Origin: Leptospira sp. WS58.C1
GTDB taxonomy: Bacteria; Spirochaetota; Leptospiria; Leptospirales; Leptospiraceae
Direction of reading: 5' to 3'
Assembly (NCBI RefSeq): GCF_040833995.1
Contig: NZ_CP162137.1
Coordinates: forward strand, 248,001 to 312,000
Length of the DNA stretch: 64,000 bases
The notes under the pieces are model-generated. The model was not told where the DNA came from. It did no database searches and worked only from the letters and a program-made list of their open reading frames with translations. Position numbers and translations under genes: made by a program. The number at the start of each line of letters is the position of its first letter. Positions within the stretch are counted from its first letter, which is position 1. Below, one piece after another: positions 1-9,719 of the stretch.

Positions 1-1
1 G

Positions 2-736
2 GATCTAAACACATTTCATTTGCCTCAGGACGAAAATGGAAAAGAATATTTGAGATGTTCTTTGGCAAAAGGTCATGGAGAAATGGATCTGAGATCCGCT
101 TTGGTGCAATCTTGTAACGTATATTTTCTAACGAGCGCCTCCTCGTATCCTGATCTTTTCTATTCGAAGTTGTACGAGGACTGGAGTTTAGGAAAATCCA
201 CGAAGTCCAGATTGGATCCTTATATAGAACCTTCTGATACAAATTTTATATCGATCAGTCCTCTACGAAAAGTAGCTGCTTCTATCGGAGAAGGAGGGCT
301 TCTCTTAAGTCCTTTAAAAATTTCACAGTTGTATTCTTCGATATGGAAAGAAGGACCGAGACTTTCCCCTTATTGGGGACAAGGAAAAGAACCTCTCCGA
401 TCCGAAGAAAATCCTTATGCGGGACAGGATTTGAGATGGATCACCTCCGTTCTATCAGAGGTCCCAAAATCCGGAACTTTAAAAGATTTGAATGTTCCTG
501 AAAAAGGAAACTTGGAGGTCCTGGGTGGCAAAACCGGGACTGGAACCAAATTTATGCATAAATATGAGACGCATGGATGGACAGTATTATCTTTTCGTAA
601 AGATCGAAAATCGTATGTGCTGACCGTTTTTGTGGAAAATGGGTCAGGAGGAAATCAAGCTAAATCTTTGGCTTCTATTCTTCTGGATAAGATCGATCCT
701 AAAAGTAAAGATTCTGCAATAAAATCAGGTAGATAA
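2..736 (+). CDS. Penicillin-binding protein transpeptidase domain (5' end outside window)
   Basis: The reading frame is open from base 2, so the gene begins upstream of the window and only its last ~245 codons are present. The fragment carries the second and third active-site motifs of class B penicillin-binding transpeptidases: an SxN motif in 'SCNVYF' and a KTG motif in 'GGKTGTGT', at the usual ~130-residue spacing. The SxxK motif must lie upstream. Such enzymes cross-link peptidoglycan in the periplasm and are beta-lactam targets. The stop codon (TAA, 734-736) is one base before the next start, so the two genes are probably cotranscribed. Which PBP class it is (PBP2, FtsI or a PbpC-like protein) cannot be decided from the C-terminus. 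Confidence 0.85.
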   Translation, partial: DLNTFHLPQDENGKEYLRCSLAKGHGEMDLRSALVQSCNVYFLTSASSYPDLFYSKLYEDWSLGKSTKSRLDPYIEPSDTNFISISPLRKVAASIGEGGLLLSPLKISQLYSSIWKEGPRLSPYWGQGKEPLRSEENPYAGQDLRWITSVLSEVPKSGTLKDLNVPEKGNLEVLGGKTGTGTKFMHKYETHGWTVLSFRKDRKSYVLTVFVENGSGGNQAKSLASILLDKIDPKSKDSAIKSGR

Positions 737-737
737 A

Positions 738-2537
738 ATGAGAACTTGCATCCAAATTTTCAAAACCAAAGTAATTCCTAAGATCAAGGGTCTTTTTTCT
801 AAAGAATCATTGGAAACCTTTAAGATCGGATTTACGGAAAACGTATTGAAAGATCCTAAAGTAGGAGTTCCTACCGGAGCGGGCGTCTTGTTTTTAGCGA
901 TCGGCTTCTACCTTTCTTTCAAAGGGTATTCCATAGATTCGGCGATCAAAGATCCTGCTCTTCTCATTCCTAAAAAAGCAAACCTTCTAGTAGAAGTATA
1001 CCGCCCGGAAGAATTTGTAGAAGATCTGGAAAAAACGAATTTAGGAAGAGAACTTTCCGAAGATGGAACTTTTCAGAAAATTCTCACTGTACCTGAACTT
1101 AGAAAGATCAGCTCCGTTTTATATTTATTGGAAGCAAAAGCAGGAGTAATGACGAAACCATCCAGATTAGCGGCTTTATTCGACGGACCAGTTGCCGTAG
1201 CTACTTTTCCAAAATCCAATTTTTTACTCGTGGGTAAGGCAAGTGCAAGTTCCAAATTGGGAGTGAGTCTGATCACTGGATTTAAAGGGGAAAAGATCGT
1301 AGTTAAAGAAACTCCTAAAGAGGAGAAACCGCAAACTCCTCCGCAAACGGAAGAAGGATACTATACTCCAACCGGTTCTGAGACCACTCATTCTGCAGAT
1401 GATTTTGCCGATCAATTCGCAGCGGGCTCCGAAAAATTCGGAAACTTAGAAGCGTTTAAATATGAATTCGGTTCCGGAAAAATTTTAGCGATCGTCCTTG
1501 GTGATTTTATTATACTCACCGATTCCGAAGATCTATTGGAAAAATCTTTAGACCTAGCTTCTTCCGTAAATAATGATTCTTTAGGTAATCAAAGAGGTTT
1601 TGATACTCTTCGAAAGGAAGCTTCTAAAAAAGAAAACAAGGTACTGTTCTTTGCAGGAACTGATTCTTTAATCGCTCCGTTTCTAAAACCTTCCTTTGGG
1701 GATTCTGGAGCCGCTTTACTTTTAGGTTGGGAAACCGGAAAAAATCTAGAAGGAAAAGTTTATAAGATAGGTGGAGATAAAAACCAAGTAGTTAGTTCCG
1801 GTCCTGGGCTTTCCAAAGTAATCCCTCGAGAAACGAATTTAGTATTTTATTCGGAAGAATTAAAACCGTCCGAAGTTTGGAAATCTCTAGAAACCATTAG
1901 TGGAGAATGGGAAGAACTCGGAGAAGGCTTAAATGCATTCGGTAAAAATGCGGGGATCCATGAACAATACTTCGGCTCCGAAAAAGGAATCGCTCTCAGT
2001 TTTAACGGACTGGAATACAAGTCCGGAATGGTCTATCCAAGGTTCGGGATCTCTTTACCGGCTTCCGTTCCGGATGATAAACTTTTAAAAGCGATCTTCA
2101 AAGTGGGAAATCCGATCAAAGTTTCTTACCAAAATACGAACTTAGAATCTTACCCTTTGAGAAAAGGCGGCTTCTATACTCCTGCATCCTTGAAAGTGGG
2201 AAATTGGAAATATCTAGCTTCGGATAGAAAAAGTGCAGAAGAAACTGTTTCCTCCGGAAACGGGAATCGGCCTAACCAAGCAGATCTTTTCTCTTCCGGT
2301 CCTGCTAAAGAGTTAGCTTATTATCCTCATCATTTAGTGGTTCGTGTTCCTGGGATTTTGGAAGATCTCAAAAGTTTTTATTTATATGGAGCGGAAGGTT
2401 CTCCTGAATATACATCCAAAACGATCGATAGAGATGTGCAGCCCATTTTGGATAAACTGAAAGTTTTTGAAAGATTGGTAGTCTCATTCGGTTCCGGAAA
2501 AGAAGGAGAAGACTGGGGGAAATTGAAGGTCTTTTAA
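738..2537 (+). CDS. Membrane-anchored hypothetical protein, possibly DUF3352-like
   Basis: A 599-residue protein starting one base after the transpeptidase stop. A cytoplasmic N-terminus of ~50 residues is followed by one hydrophobic segment (about residues 50-67, 'GAGVLFLAIGFYLSF'), then a large, probably periplasmic, mixed alpha/beta region. After the membrane segment it reads 'LIPKKANLLVEVYRP', resembling the opening of DUF3352-type proteins, but I cannot confirm family membership. A low-complexity Pro/Glu/Thr linker lies around residues 193-215. No catalytic motif is visible. The coupling to a PBP suggests an envelope role (inference). Confidence 0.8.
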   Translation: MRTCIQIFKTKVIPKIKGLFSKESLETFKIGFTENVLKDPKVGVPTGAGVLFLAIGFYLSFKGYSIDSAIKDPALLIPKKANLLVEVYRPEEFVEDLEKTNLGRELSEDGTFQKILTVPELRKISSVLYLLEAKAGVMTKPSRLAALFDGPVAVATFPKSNFLLVGKASASSKLGVSLITGFKGEKIVVKETPKEEKPQTPPQTEEGYYTPTGSETTHSADDFADQFAAGSEKFGNLEAFKYEFGSGKILAIVLGDFIILTDSEDLLEKSLDLASSVNNDSLGNQRGFDTLRKEASKKENKVLFFAGTDSLIAPFLKPSFGDSGAALLLGWETGKNLEGKVYKIGGDKNQVVSSGPGLSKVIPRETNLVFYSEELKPSEVWKSLETISGEWEELGEGLNAFGKNAGIHEQYFGSEKGIALSFNGLEYKSGMVYPRFGISLPASVPDDKLLKAIFKVGNPIKVSYQNTNLESYPLRKGGFYTPASLKVGNWKYLASDRKSAEETVSSGNGNRPNQADLFSSGPAKELAYYPHHLVVRVPGILEDLKSFYLYGAEGSPEYTSKTIDRDVQPILDKLKVFERLVVSFGSGKEGEDWGKLKVF

Positions 2538-2552
2538 AATTTGTTCAGTAAA

Positions 2553-2576
2553 CGCGTGTAGGAACTCCTACACGCG
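2553..2576. terminator. Perfect 24-nt extragenic palindrome between convergent genes
   Basis: Two 11-nt arms (CGCGTGTAGGA / TCCTACACGCG) are separated by 2 nt, lying 15 nt after the stop of the upstream plus-strand gene and 49 nt from the end of the opposing gene. The hairpin would be very stable, but there is no clear T-run on either strand. It may be a bidirectional terminator, a 3'-end stabilising hairpin, or a member of a dispersed palindromic repeat family. Only this copy was noticed in the window. Confidence 0.6.
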
Positions 2577-2625
2577 ATAAACTTTAATTTGTTGGATTTC
2601 TTACAAGACAATCGACTTCCTAAAA

Positions 2626-3345
2626 TTAATACCTGGACTTTACAAATTGTGAATATATATTTTGGATTTCAGGACTTTGAGTTTCCAAAAAGACCCGAAA
2701 TCTTGCCTCTCCCTTAGTCTTTAAAAGCCACGAGCCCCAGAGAAAAAGTTTCTGGTATAAGATTTTCTTTTTAAATCCGCTTCTTGTGTGGATTTCCCTA
2801 CTACATTCTTCGTCGAATTTTTCCCAACTCCAAGGAAACTTAAGATCTAAAGATGTGGGTTTAGGATTCGTAGGATACAAAGATTCACAATAAGATTCCT
2901 GCATCCAAAAGGAAGTTTCCGATCTGGATTCCGGGGCTAAAAAATGACAAATCTCATGTTTGATCACCGTATCTAAAATTCCCTTTTTCGCTAAACTTTC
3001 CGGATTTTGGAAAAAGAATTTATTACTTTCGGGAGAATAGAACGCAGCTAACGTTGAGGGTTGGCCCGAGTATTTTCGAAAAACTTCCGAGTTTTCTGAA
3101 ACGAAGATCTGGGCGTTTTGCGGGATTCTTCTATCCAATCTTTCCGATTCGGCTCTGATCTCGGTTACGAATTTTTCGGCGAAAGTTTCAAGAAATCTTT
3201 CGGGATTTTTTCGTTTGTTCCTGTCGTCTAAAAAGTAAAATTCGAATCCTTCTATTTTTCTTTTTACCGCTTGGGCATTTGCGGGTTCTATTAAGAATAT
3301 TATAAAAAATAAATATATTGCCGATACGGTAAAAATAGATCTCAA
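2626..3345 (-). CDS. Secreted HExxH zinc metallopeptidase-like protein
   Basis: About 239 residues. I place the start at TTG 3345, because GAGGAAA precedes it by 5 nt and its TTGA overlaps the stop of the upstream gene; the frame is open 96 nt further. The N-terminus is a signal peptide ending near 'EPANAQA'. The centre has 'VIKHEICHFL', an HExxH zinc-peptidase motif, followed by 'WMQESYCESLYP', where the Glu could be the third ligand as in gluzincins. The protein is likely periplasmic or exported. It is the last gene of the murA operon. Substrate unknown; cell-wall-linked processing is an inference from context. Confidence 0.75.
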   Translation of the reverse strand: MRSIFTVSAIYLFFIIFLIEPANAQAVKRKIEGFEFYFLDDRNKRKNPERFLETFAEKFVTEIRAESERLDRRIPQNAQIFVSENSEVFRKYSGQPSTLAAFYSPESNKFFFQNPESLAKKGILDTVIKHEICHFLAPESRSETSFWMQESYCESLYPTNPKPTSLDLKFPWSWEKFDEECSREIHTRSGFKKKILYQKLFLWGSWLLKTKGEARFRVFLETQSPEIQNIYSQFVKSRY

Positions 3346-4520
3346 GGGATTTTCCTCAGTTCCGCGCCTGGAAAATAAAAATGAAGTATCTCCTCCGATT
3401 TTGCTCCCCGAAACGCCATTTCTCTTGCTCCGTATTGGCAAAGACCGATCCCATGCCCAAAACCTTTTCCTTTGAAATAAAATCCTCGAGCGCTTGTTTC
3501 GATCTTAAAATCATTACTCTTGGTTTTATTCCAGCCTAACTTTCTGCCGATCTTAGATAAAAATTCGGAGGCTTGGATATTCTTTTTTCCGGAATAATCC
3601 TTATATTCTAAGGATGTTATTCTGAATTCCGAATACTTAGGCTCTAATTCGGTTAACTGTTTCGCTTCCAAGGCGGATCCCATTTCTTCTTTCGAAATAA
3701 AAGTTTCCCAGGAGAAGTAAGGAGAATTTTTACATTGAATCTCTCCATTTTTGGTATCGGGACCGGATCTATAATATTGTGGATTTTTGAAATTCTTCCA
3801 AAGAACGGAAGGAGAAGACAAATTTCCTCCGCAAGTAGAATGAAAGAATGTCTCTAAAACTTTCCCACCTTTATCTTGCAGAAGTATTTTTTTATATGGA
3901 GTGAATTGAATATTCTCCTTTTTTAATTTTCCTGAAAATTGGAGACAATGGGTTAGATCGCAAAGATCGTGACCTTCTTTGGAATGTCTTCCTAAGTTTG
4001 CGAGAGCGTAAGAGCGGATCATTGCGGATGCAGCGATAGAATATTCCTGCTTCCAGTTCGGATTTGGATCTTTTTCATTTTTAGGATAAAATAAGTCTCC
4101 GAATTCCGAGACCATTCCGATCCCTACGTATTCTTCTAACGGGACGGTAAGTATGAGTTTTAGTTTTCCTTTGGAAGAAGTGATTTCCAGATCTCCAGAA
4201 TATTTTTTAGGAGTCTGGTCTTTGGGAACTTCAAGTTCGTATTCTCCACCTGAAAAAAGGATATGTTCCGATCTTGAGTTTTTGGTTCCGTCTATTATTC
4301 TGATTTCATTTTCTTCCGATCTGACCAAGATCGTTTTATCTTTTTCTAAACTATTTTTCCCTAAGGATTGTATTCTGGCGTTTTTGACGATGATCCGCAC
4401 ACTCTCCGGAGAATATTTAGATAAGATTCCTATTCTGATCTTATTCGGGACCGTATCTGCAAATAGAGAAGTAGATAAGAATAGAAAACCCAAACAAGCA
4501 AGTTTGGAAAGGCGATTCAT
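3342..4520 (-). CDS. SpoIID/LytB-domain protein, probable peptidoglycan lytic enzyme
   Basis: 392 residues from the ATG at 4520, chosen because it overlaps the upstream stop as ATGA and is followed directly by a signal peptide ('LACLGFLFLSTSLFA'). The family landmarks are present: 'VPLEEYVGIGMVSEF' with the Glu that is catalytic in SpoIID lytic transglycosylases, 'CDLTHCLQFSG' with the two zinc-binding Cys, 'HSTCGGNLSS', and 'GFGHGIGLCQYGA' near the C-terminus. SpoIID cleaves denuded glycan strands during engulfment in endospore formers; in a non-sporulating spirochaete it presumably serves periplasmic wall remodelling. It lies between a polyferredoxin and an HExxH peptidase, with 4-nt overlaps on both sides. 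Confidence 0.88.
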   Translation of the reverse strand: MNRLSKLACLGFLFLSTSLFADTVPNKIRIGILSKYSPESVRIIVKNARIQSLGKNSLEKDKTILVRSEENEIRIIDGTKNSRSEHILFSGGEYELEVPKDQTPKKYSGDLEITSSKGKLKLILTVPLEEYVGIGMVSEFGDLFYPKNEKDPNPNWKQEYSIAASAMIRSYALANLGRHSKEGHDLCDLTHCLQFSGKLKKENIQFTPYKKILLQDKGGKVLETFFHSTCGGNLSSPSVLWKNFKNPQYYRSGPDTKNGEIQCKNSPYFSWETFISKEEMGSALEAKQLTELEPKYSEFRITSLEYKDYSGKKNIQASEFLSKIGRKLGWNKTKSNDFKIETSARGFYFKGKGFGHGIGLCQYGAREMAFRGAKSEEILHFYFPGAELRKIP

Positions 4521-5170
4521 TGTACTTGGATCGCCTTTGGGAACGTGGGACATGAAGAAACACATAAACCGCAACCCACGCAGTCTTGGGAGAAACTCGG
4601 TTTATTTCCTTTGAACCGGACTACATTCGGGATCGGACAAGTGATTGCGCAGGTCTCGCAGGTTTTTTCTCCCGTTCTGGAATTGATACAATGTTGGAAG
4701 AAACCTTTTGCCTTTCCGAATTTAGGAGACTCATTTTTTTTATAAGGTAAAAGTGCACCCGTCTCACAGGCTGAGATACACGGATAATCTTTGCATAACA
4801 TACATGCATTCAGATTCACATCCATACGAGGAAAATGTTTGCCTGTTTTATCATCAGGCACCGGAAACAGGACCGAATAAGGGCAGGCATAGATACAATC
4901 GCTGCAAGCAGTACATTTGGAGAAGAATCGTTTTCCTTTCGCATCCGCTCCAGGAGGGAATTGTAAATTTCGAAATCCTTTAAATTTACTTTTGACTATT
5001 TTAGGTTTTGGGACTTTGATCTGGGTTTTTTTAGGCGCGACTTTTTCCGGTTCCGCCTTACTAACTTCCCCTACAGATGATTTCCAAGTTTCGGAAATTT
5101 CATTTACACCTTCTTCCATTACGGAAAAAGCTTTTGCTAAGCCTTTCCGGAAGAAGTCTTTTCGGTTCAT
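4517..5170 (-). CDS. Four-cluster [4Fe-4S] ferredoxin (NapG/MauM-like)
   Basis: 217 residues. Four cysteine groups are visible: a classical CxxCxxCxxxCP (C86, C89, C92, C96), '[13 protein letters not shown]', '[17 protein letters not shown]' and '[12 protein letters not shown]', the pattern of NapG/MauM-type polyferredoxins that pass electrons to periplasmic oxidoreductases. The N-terminus '[10 protein letters not shown]' vaguely recalls a Tat signal but lacks the twin Arg and a hydrophobic stretch, so the protein is probably cytoplasmic. Residues 35-65 are Lys/Pro/Glu rich. It overlaps murA (upstream) and the spoIID-like gene (downstream) by 4 nt each, which implies translational coupling. 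Its redox partner is not in the window. Confidence 0.85.
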   Translation of the reverse strand: MNRKDFFRKGLAKAFSVMEEGVNEISETWKSSVGEVSKAEPEKVAPKKTQIKVPKPKIVKSKFKGFRNLQFPPGADAKGKRFFSKCTACSDCIYACPYSVLFPVPDDKTGKHFPRMDVNLNACMLCKDYPCISACETGALLPYKKNESPKFGKAKGFFQHCINSRTGEKTCETCAITCPIPNVVRFKGNKPSFSQDCVGCGLCVSSCPTFPKAIQVQ

Positions 5171-6465
5171 TCTTCACCTATCCTCTCAATATGAGCGCCT
5201 AGAGATCTAAGTCTGGTATCTATGTTTTGGAATCCTCTGTCTATTTGGACGATATTATGGATGGAGCTTGTACCTTCTGCACAAAGAGCTGCAATGATCA
5301 TTGCCATGCCTGCTCTGATATCGGGACTGGCTACTTTTTGACCATAAAGACGATTCGGTCCGATCACGATCGCTCTATGCGGATCGCAAAGTATAATTTG
5401 AGCGCCCATGGAGATGATATTATCCACGAAAAATAATCTGGATTCGAACATTTTTTCATGAATGAGTACTGTTCCTTTACATTGTGTAGCAGTGACTAAC
5501 GCAACGGAAGTCATATCCGCAGGGAAACCAGGCCAAGGAGAATCGTCTATTTTAGGAGTGGCTCCGTGATAATCCGGAATGATCTCCATTTTTTGGTCGG
5601 AAGGAACTAAGATACCTCCGTCTTGCGGACGAACTTCGATCCCCAAGCGAGAATATACCATGCGGATCATTCGGATATCTTCCAGCTCCACATCGCCGAT
5701 AAAAATTTCTCCGCCGGTGACCGCGGCCAAACTGATAAAACTTCCGATCTCTAAATAATCGGAACCGATCCTATGAGGTTTATTCGGAGTTTTTAAGGAA
5801 TTTACACCTTCGATCGTAAGAATGTTCGAACCGATCCCTGAAATTTTCGCGCCGGCAGAAACTAAAAATTTACAAAGCCTCTGTACATGGGGCTCGCTTG
5901 CCGCATGACGTAAGACGGTGGTGCCTTCGGAAAGTACCGCCGCCATAACCGCGTTTTCTGTGGCAGTAACGGAAGCCTCGTCCATAAGAAGGTCTGTGCC
6001 TCTGAGCCTGTCTCCTCTGATTTCGTAACCGTCAGGGAATACTTCTATCTGAGCGCCTAAGGCTTGGAGCGCGAGAAGATGAGTGTCCATTCTTCTTCGT
6101 CCGATCTTATCTCCACCCGGTCTTGGTAAAAACACTCTACCTGTTTTGGCTAGAATGGGACCTGCAAGTGTGACCGCCCCTCTGATCTTGGAACAAAGTT
6201 CCGCAGGAAGATCCGACTTTAGATCTCCGTTATTTCTGAATAAATAGGTTCCTTCTCCCTTATCTTCTACTTCCATTCCTAAATGGCGTAGAACGTCCAT
6301 GAGCATAAGTACGTCCGAGATCTGGGGAATGTTTTCGATAATTACTTCGCCAGGAACTAAACAGACGGCCCCTAAAATAGGTAAGGCCTCGTTTTTGTTC
6401 CCTTGTGGCATTACAGTTCCGTGAAGAGGATTTTTACCGATAATTTTGAAGTATGGAGAGCTCAT
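5167..6465 (-). CDS. murA: UDP-N-acetylglucosamine 1-carboxyvinyltransferase MurA
   Basis: 432 residues, full length for MurA, the cytoplasmic enzyme that transfers enolpyruvate from PEP to UDP-GlcNAc in the first committed step of peptidoglycan synthesis. Visible hallmarks are 'QGNKNEALP' with the catalytic Lys24, the '[16 protein letters not shown]' strand, and the active-site loop '[12 protein letters not shown]'. In that loop the residue equivalent to E. coli Cys115 is Asp119 (codon 6109-6111). The same natural Cys-to-Asp change occurs in MurA of mycobacteria, Chlamydia and Borrelia and makes the enzyme insensitive to fosfomycin. It is the first gene of a four-gene operon with consecutive 4-nt overlaps. 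Confidence 0.97.
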   Translation of the reverse strand: MSSPYFKIIGKNPLHGTVMPQGNKNEALPILGAVCLVPGEVIIENIPQISDVLMLMDVLRHLGMEVEDKGEGTYLFRNNGDLKSDLPAELCSKIRGAVTLAGPILAKTGRVFLPRPGGDKIGRRRMDTHLLALQALGAQIEVFPDGYEIRGDRLRGTDLLMDEASVTATENAVMAAVLSEGTTVLRHAASEPHVQRLCKFLVSAGAKISGIGSNILTIEGVNSLKTPNKPHRIGSDYLEIGSFISLAAVTGGEIFIGDVELEDIRMIRMVYSRLGIEVRPQDGGILVPSDQKMEIIPDYHGATPKIDDSPWPGFPADMTSVALVTATQCKGTVLIHEKMFESRLFFVDNIISMGAQIILCDPHRAIVIGPNRLYGQKVASPDIRAGMAMIIAALCAEGTSSIHNIVQIDRGFQNIDTRLRSLGAHIERIGEE

Positions 6466-6578
6466 GATCCGACCAGCTTTATTGGTATACTCATGTCTCC
6501 TTCTCCTACGGCAAGCACTTCACCGGGACCTAAATCGATTGACTCAAAAGGTTTTTTTTCCGATCAACGTTGGTATTC

Positions 6579-8360
6579 ATGGATTCTTTTTTACAACGTT
6601 TTAGAGATTTTCAAAAAACACTGTTTTTCGACTTCTTCTGTTTTTTCTGGACCGGGGCATTTGCCTTCTTAGCCTTCGCTCCATTTTATCTCAGCCATTT
6701 AGTTTGGATTGCCCCTTTCGGTTTGTTTTGGATCACTCATAAATATTCCGGAAGATATTGGAGATTGGTAGGATACGGTTTCTTATTCGGGGTATTCTTC
6801 TATGCCATCGCATTTCATTGGATCCATCATATGGCAATGGTCTTCGGGAATTTCCCTTGGCCGATTGCGTTTATCATTCTTCTTTTAGCCGGAGTTTTGT
6901 TTGGAGCTAAGTTCCCAATCTTTTTAGTTTCGTATTCCTTTCTTTCCAGAAGAGTCGGAAAGCATAGCGTTTGGGTAGCGGGGGTTTGCGGAATGGCGGC
7001 GGACATGATCGGTTACCAACTGTTTCCTTGGTACTGGGGAAATCTTGCGGCCGGAAATATCATACTCGCTCAAACAGTGGAGATCTCGGGAGTTTACGGA
7101 CTTTCCTTCTTAGTATTCGTGATCTCTTACACGATCTTTGAAACAAATCCGTTACATCTTCCGGAAATTTTAAAGTCCAAAGAAAAAAGATCCCATTTTA
7201 TAAAATTCTGGACCTTGCCGTTAGCGTTACTTCTTCTTTTTGTGATCGTAGGCTCTTCATTGTATGTAAAATGGAAGAACGTAACACCAAGTAAAACCTT
7301 AGAAATCTTAGTCGTCCAACCGGATGCTCCAATGAGTATACGCGACGAGAGGGGAAGATCTCCTCGAGAAGTGATCGAAGATCTGATGGGTAGAATGGAC
7401 AAAATGGTGGAGAATGCCGTCCAAAGAGCCGGTAAAAATCCGGACCTGATCATTTTACCGGAGGCTGGGATCCCGTATTTCTCTGCGAATCGTGAACTGT
7501 TAAAGATCAGAATGGGAGATCGGATCTATTGGCCTAGATTCGACTCTTTGATGGTTTCTTTCGCTAACAGATACAAAGCATCAGTATTCTTTAATGAAAT
7601 AGATGCGGCTTATAAGATCAAAAGTTCCGGAAGAGAATATCTCAGGTATTTTAATAATAATGTAGTCTATGATCCGAACGGTGTCAGAAGACAGGCTTAT
7701 CAAAAACAATATTTGGTAATGTTCGGTGAGACCATGCCTTTCGAGTTCATGTATGACCTGAGTCCGCAAACGGGAAGGTTTGATCCGGGAGAATCTTTCG
7801 ATCTTCTACACTATTATTCCGCCGTCCCTAAGGAAAATCCTCAAACTGTTTTGCCGGTTACTTGGGAAAAAACGGAAGGAATAGATGCTGATTTCGTAAG
7901 AAATTATTATTCTCCAACTCATACCGAATTGAAGGACGAGGGTTCTTTTCTTCCTTTAATCTGTTATGAAGTGATCGTTCCGGAATTCGTAAGAAAGTTC
8001 AAAGACTCGGGGAATCCTCAGTTCATTGCAAATCTCACCAATGATAAATGGTATGGAACCACTACTGAAAGCGACCAACATTTCGAGTTGGGAAGACTTC
8101 GAGCGATAGAATGGAGAAGATGGCTAGTCCGTTCTACAAACTCAGGTATCTCAGGATATGTGGATCATTTGGGGAATTTTATAGAAGGTAAGTCGACTTC
8201 TCTTATGAAAGCCGAGACTAGCTGGCAACAGATCCAAGTGATCGATTCTCCTCCCGGATTTTACGTTCTCTACGGGAACTTGATCCCTTGGATGATGATC
8301 ATTCTGACCGCAATCTATTACGGAAATCTATTGCTTAGAGTCTATCGTAAAAAAGATTAA
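6579..8360 (+). CDS. lnt: Apolipoprotein N-acyltransferase Lnt
   Basis: 593 residues from the ATG at 6579; an in-frame TTG at 6570 is an alternative and neither has a strong ribosome site. The N-terminal half holds several membrane helices. The C-terminal half is a nitrilase-fold domain with the catalytic triad in the expected order: Glu295 ('LPEAGIPYF'), Lys376 ('[11 protein letters not shown]') and Cys462 ('LICYEV'). Lnt adds the third acyl chain to lipoproteins at the inner membrane, in keeping with the abundant lipoproteins of Leptospira. A last membrane segment ends the protein. The protein is longer than the ~512 residues of E. coli Lnt, mostly through insertions in the nitrilase domain. 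Divergent from murA. Confidence 0.93.
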   Translation: MDSFLQRFRDFQKTLFFDFFCFFWTGAFAFLAFAPFYLSHLVWIAPFGLFWITHKYSGRYWRLVGYGFLFGVFFYAIAFHWIHHMAMVFGNFPWPIAFIILLLAGVLFGAKFPIFLVSYSFLSRRVGKHSVWVAGVCGMAADMIGYQLFPWYWGNLAAGNIILAQTVEISGVYGLSFLVFVISYTIFETNPLHLPEILKSKEKRSHFIKFWTLPLALLLLFVIVGSSLYVKWKNVTPSKTLEILVVQPDAPMSIRDERGRSPREVIEDLMGRMDKMVENAVQRAGKNPDLIILPEAGIPYFSANRELLKIRMGDRIYWPRFDSLMVSFANRYKASVFFNEIDAAYKIKSSGREYLRYFNNNVVYDPNGVRRQAYQKQYLVMFGETMPFEFMYDLSPQTGRFDPGESFDLLHYYSAVPKENPQTVLPVTWEKTEGIDADFVRNYYSPTHTELKDEGSFLPLICYEVIVPEFVRKFKDSGNPQFIANLTNDKWYGTTTESDQHFELGRLRAIEWRRWLVRSTNSGISGYVDHLGNFIEGKSTSLMKAETSWQQIQVIDSPPGFYVLYGNLIPWMMIILTAIYYGNLLLRVYRKKD

Positions 8361-8454
8361 CGGAACGGTTACTTTGAGTAAATTTTTGTCCGAAAGAGAG
8401 CGAAGCCGGAAAGTATTTTTGAAATCGACTCTTGTAAAAGAAATCATTTCCTGT

Positions 8455-9606
8455 TTAAGGATTGATCAGATAATAGGAAAAAATTCCCCGAAAGTTTTTA
8501 TCTTTCGGAAGAATTCCTTCCGGAACTTGAGCGCAATCCAATTTGGAATCGGTTATATAATAGAGCTGGTAAGGTTTCGTAAAAAATAAACGGACAAAGA
8601 ATCGAAGTACCGCGGATATATTGGAAAGAACATAGATCTGTCCGATCGTATGTTTTCGAGAGATTGTTAAACTACAGGAACCGCTTTCATCTAAATAAAA
8701 CTTTTCTTTAATAGGGAGATGGTATCCTGAAAAAGGTTCCGTCTCGGATTCTAATACTTCCGACTTCAAAACTTTTGCGGAGAATAACATTTTTCCGGAA
8801 GGGTCCAAAGCGCTTACGGTTCGTATCTCTTCTTCCGGAAAGTTTTCGTTCCCGATAAAACCGCCCGCAAATAATCTTTCTCCTGCACTATTGATGGAGC
8901 GGTACAATTCCCAACGCTTACTGTACTTATATACTTCATAGTTGGTAAGAAGATGTTCCATTCCGCCTTTTCCATTCAGCTCTATTCTATTTCCGTTCAA
9001 AATTAAATATCCTTTTGCAGGAACGGAGGAGAATGCCATGTCTGCTTGCACGAAACTATCTTTTTCGGGTAAGCGGATCTTCCCGCCAGAAAGAGAAACA
9101 GCTTTGGACCAACCGGTTTTATAGCTGATAAAAAGCTCCGCAGTGTCGGTGATCATTTTGATTTCGGGACCGCCTATTCCTTTAGAAACGGAACTATCAT
9201 AAATTTCTAATTCTAGATTTCCACTCTCTGCTTTGAGTTCGTCACTAGAATATTCTCTTGTGGAAAATTGAGTACCGGTTTGTTTATCGTAAACTACAAG
9301 ACTAACTCCGGAGTTTCTCGTACCTGGTCCTAGATTACTTACGATGAACGTTGCAAAGATCCAGGTCTGGTCATCCGTAAAGGAATAGTTCCAGGCTTGG
9401 AAATAACCTTCCTGAGCATAGGGATGAAATCCCATTTCGTATTTGCTTGTTTTTCTGGCCTGGATCTTTGTTTCGTCTGCCTCTAGTCTCCATTCTCCTA
9501 AACTGCTAAAAAGGATTAAAATGACTAGAACAGATTTGAAAATAATTGTTTTGGATCGGTTAAAAGAACAATCGTTCGCCGAAGAATTTTCGGATAGAAA
9601 AATCAT
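8455..9606 (-). CDS. Exported hypothetical protein, possibly AttH/CrtC lipocalin-like
   Basis: 383 residues from the ATG at 9606, with TAGGAA about 10 nt upstream. An N-terminal membrane or signal segment ('IIFKSVLVILILFSSLG') is followed by a beta-rich protein with 'GYFQAWNYSFTDDQTWIFATFIVSNLGPG', which recalls the AttH / CrtC-type double lipocalin fold. That assignment rests on pattern only. A second hydrophobic stretch ('IYVLSNISAVLRFFVRLFF') lies near residue 330. It is convergent with lnt. Confidence 0.75.
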   Translation of the reverse strand: MIFLSENSSANDCSFNRSKTIIFKSVLVILILFSSLGEWRLEADETKIQARKTSKYEMGFHPYAQEGYFQAWNYSFTDDQTWIFATFIVSNLGPGTRNSGVSLVVYDKQTGTQFSTREYSSDELKAESGNLELEIYDSSVSKGIGGPEIKMITDTAELFISYKTGWSKAVSLSGGKIRLPEKDSFVQADMAFSSVPAKGYLILNGNRIELNGKGGMEHLLTNYEVYKYSKRWELYRSINSAGERLFAGGFIGNENFPEEEIRTVSALDPSGKMLFSAKVLKSEVLESETEPFSGYHLPIKEKFYLDESGSCSLTISRKHTIGQIYVLSNISAVLRFFVRLFFTKPYQLYYITDSKLDCAQVPEGILPKDKNFRGIFSYYLINP

Positions 9607-9719
9607 GGGGATCAATTCCTAACTCTGGTTTTATTCTCCGGCAAGCAATTCTTGTCCGTCGGAAGTAAATTTTCCAGATTTGTTTGGACTTTGAAACGAA
9701 TCGGATCCCCTTTTTTGAA

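Noticed and set aside
5120..5170. Tat signal on the polyferredoxin
   Set aside because: There is no twin arginine and no hydrophobic segment after NRKDFF.
8374..8589. 71-codon plus-strand frame after lnt
   Set aside because: It overlaps the 3' end of a well-supported minus-strand gene and has no ribosome site or coding character.
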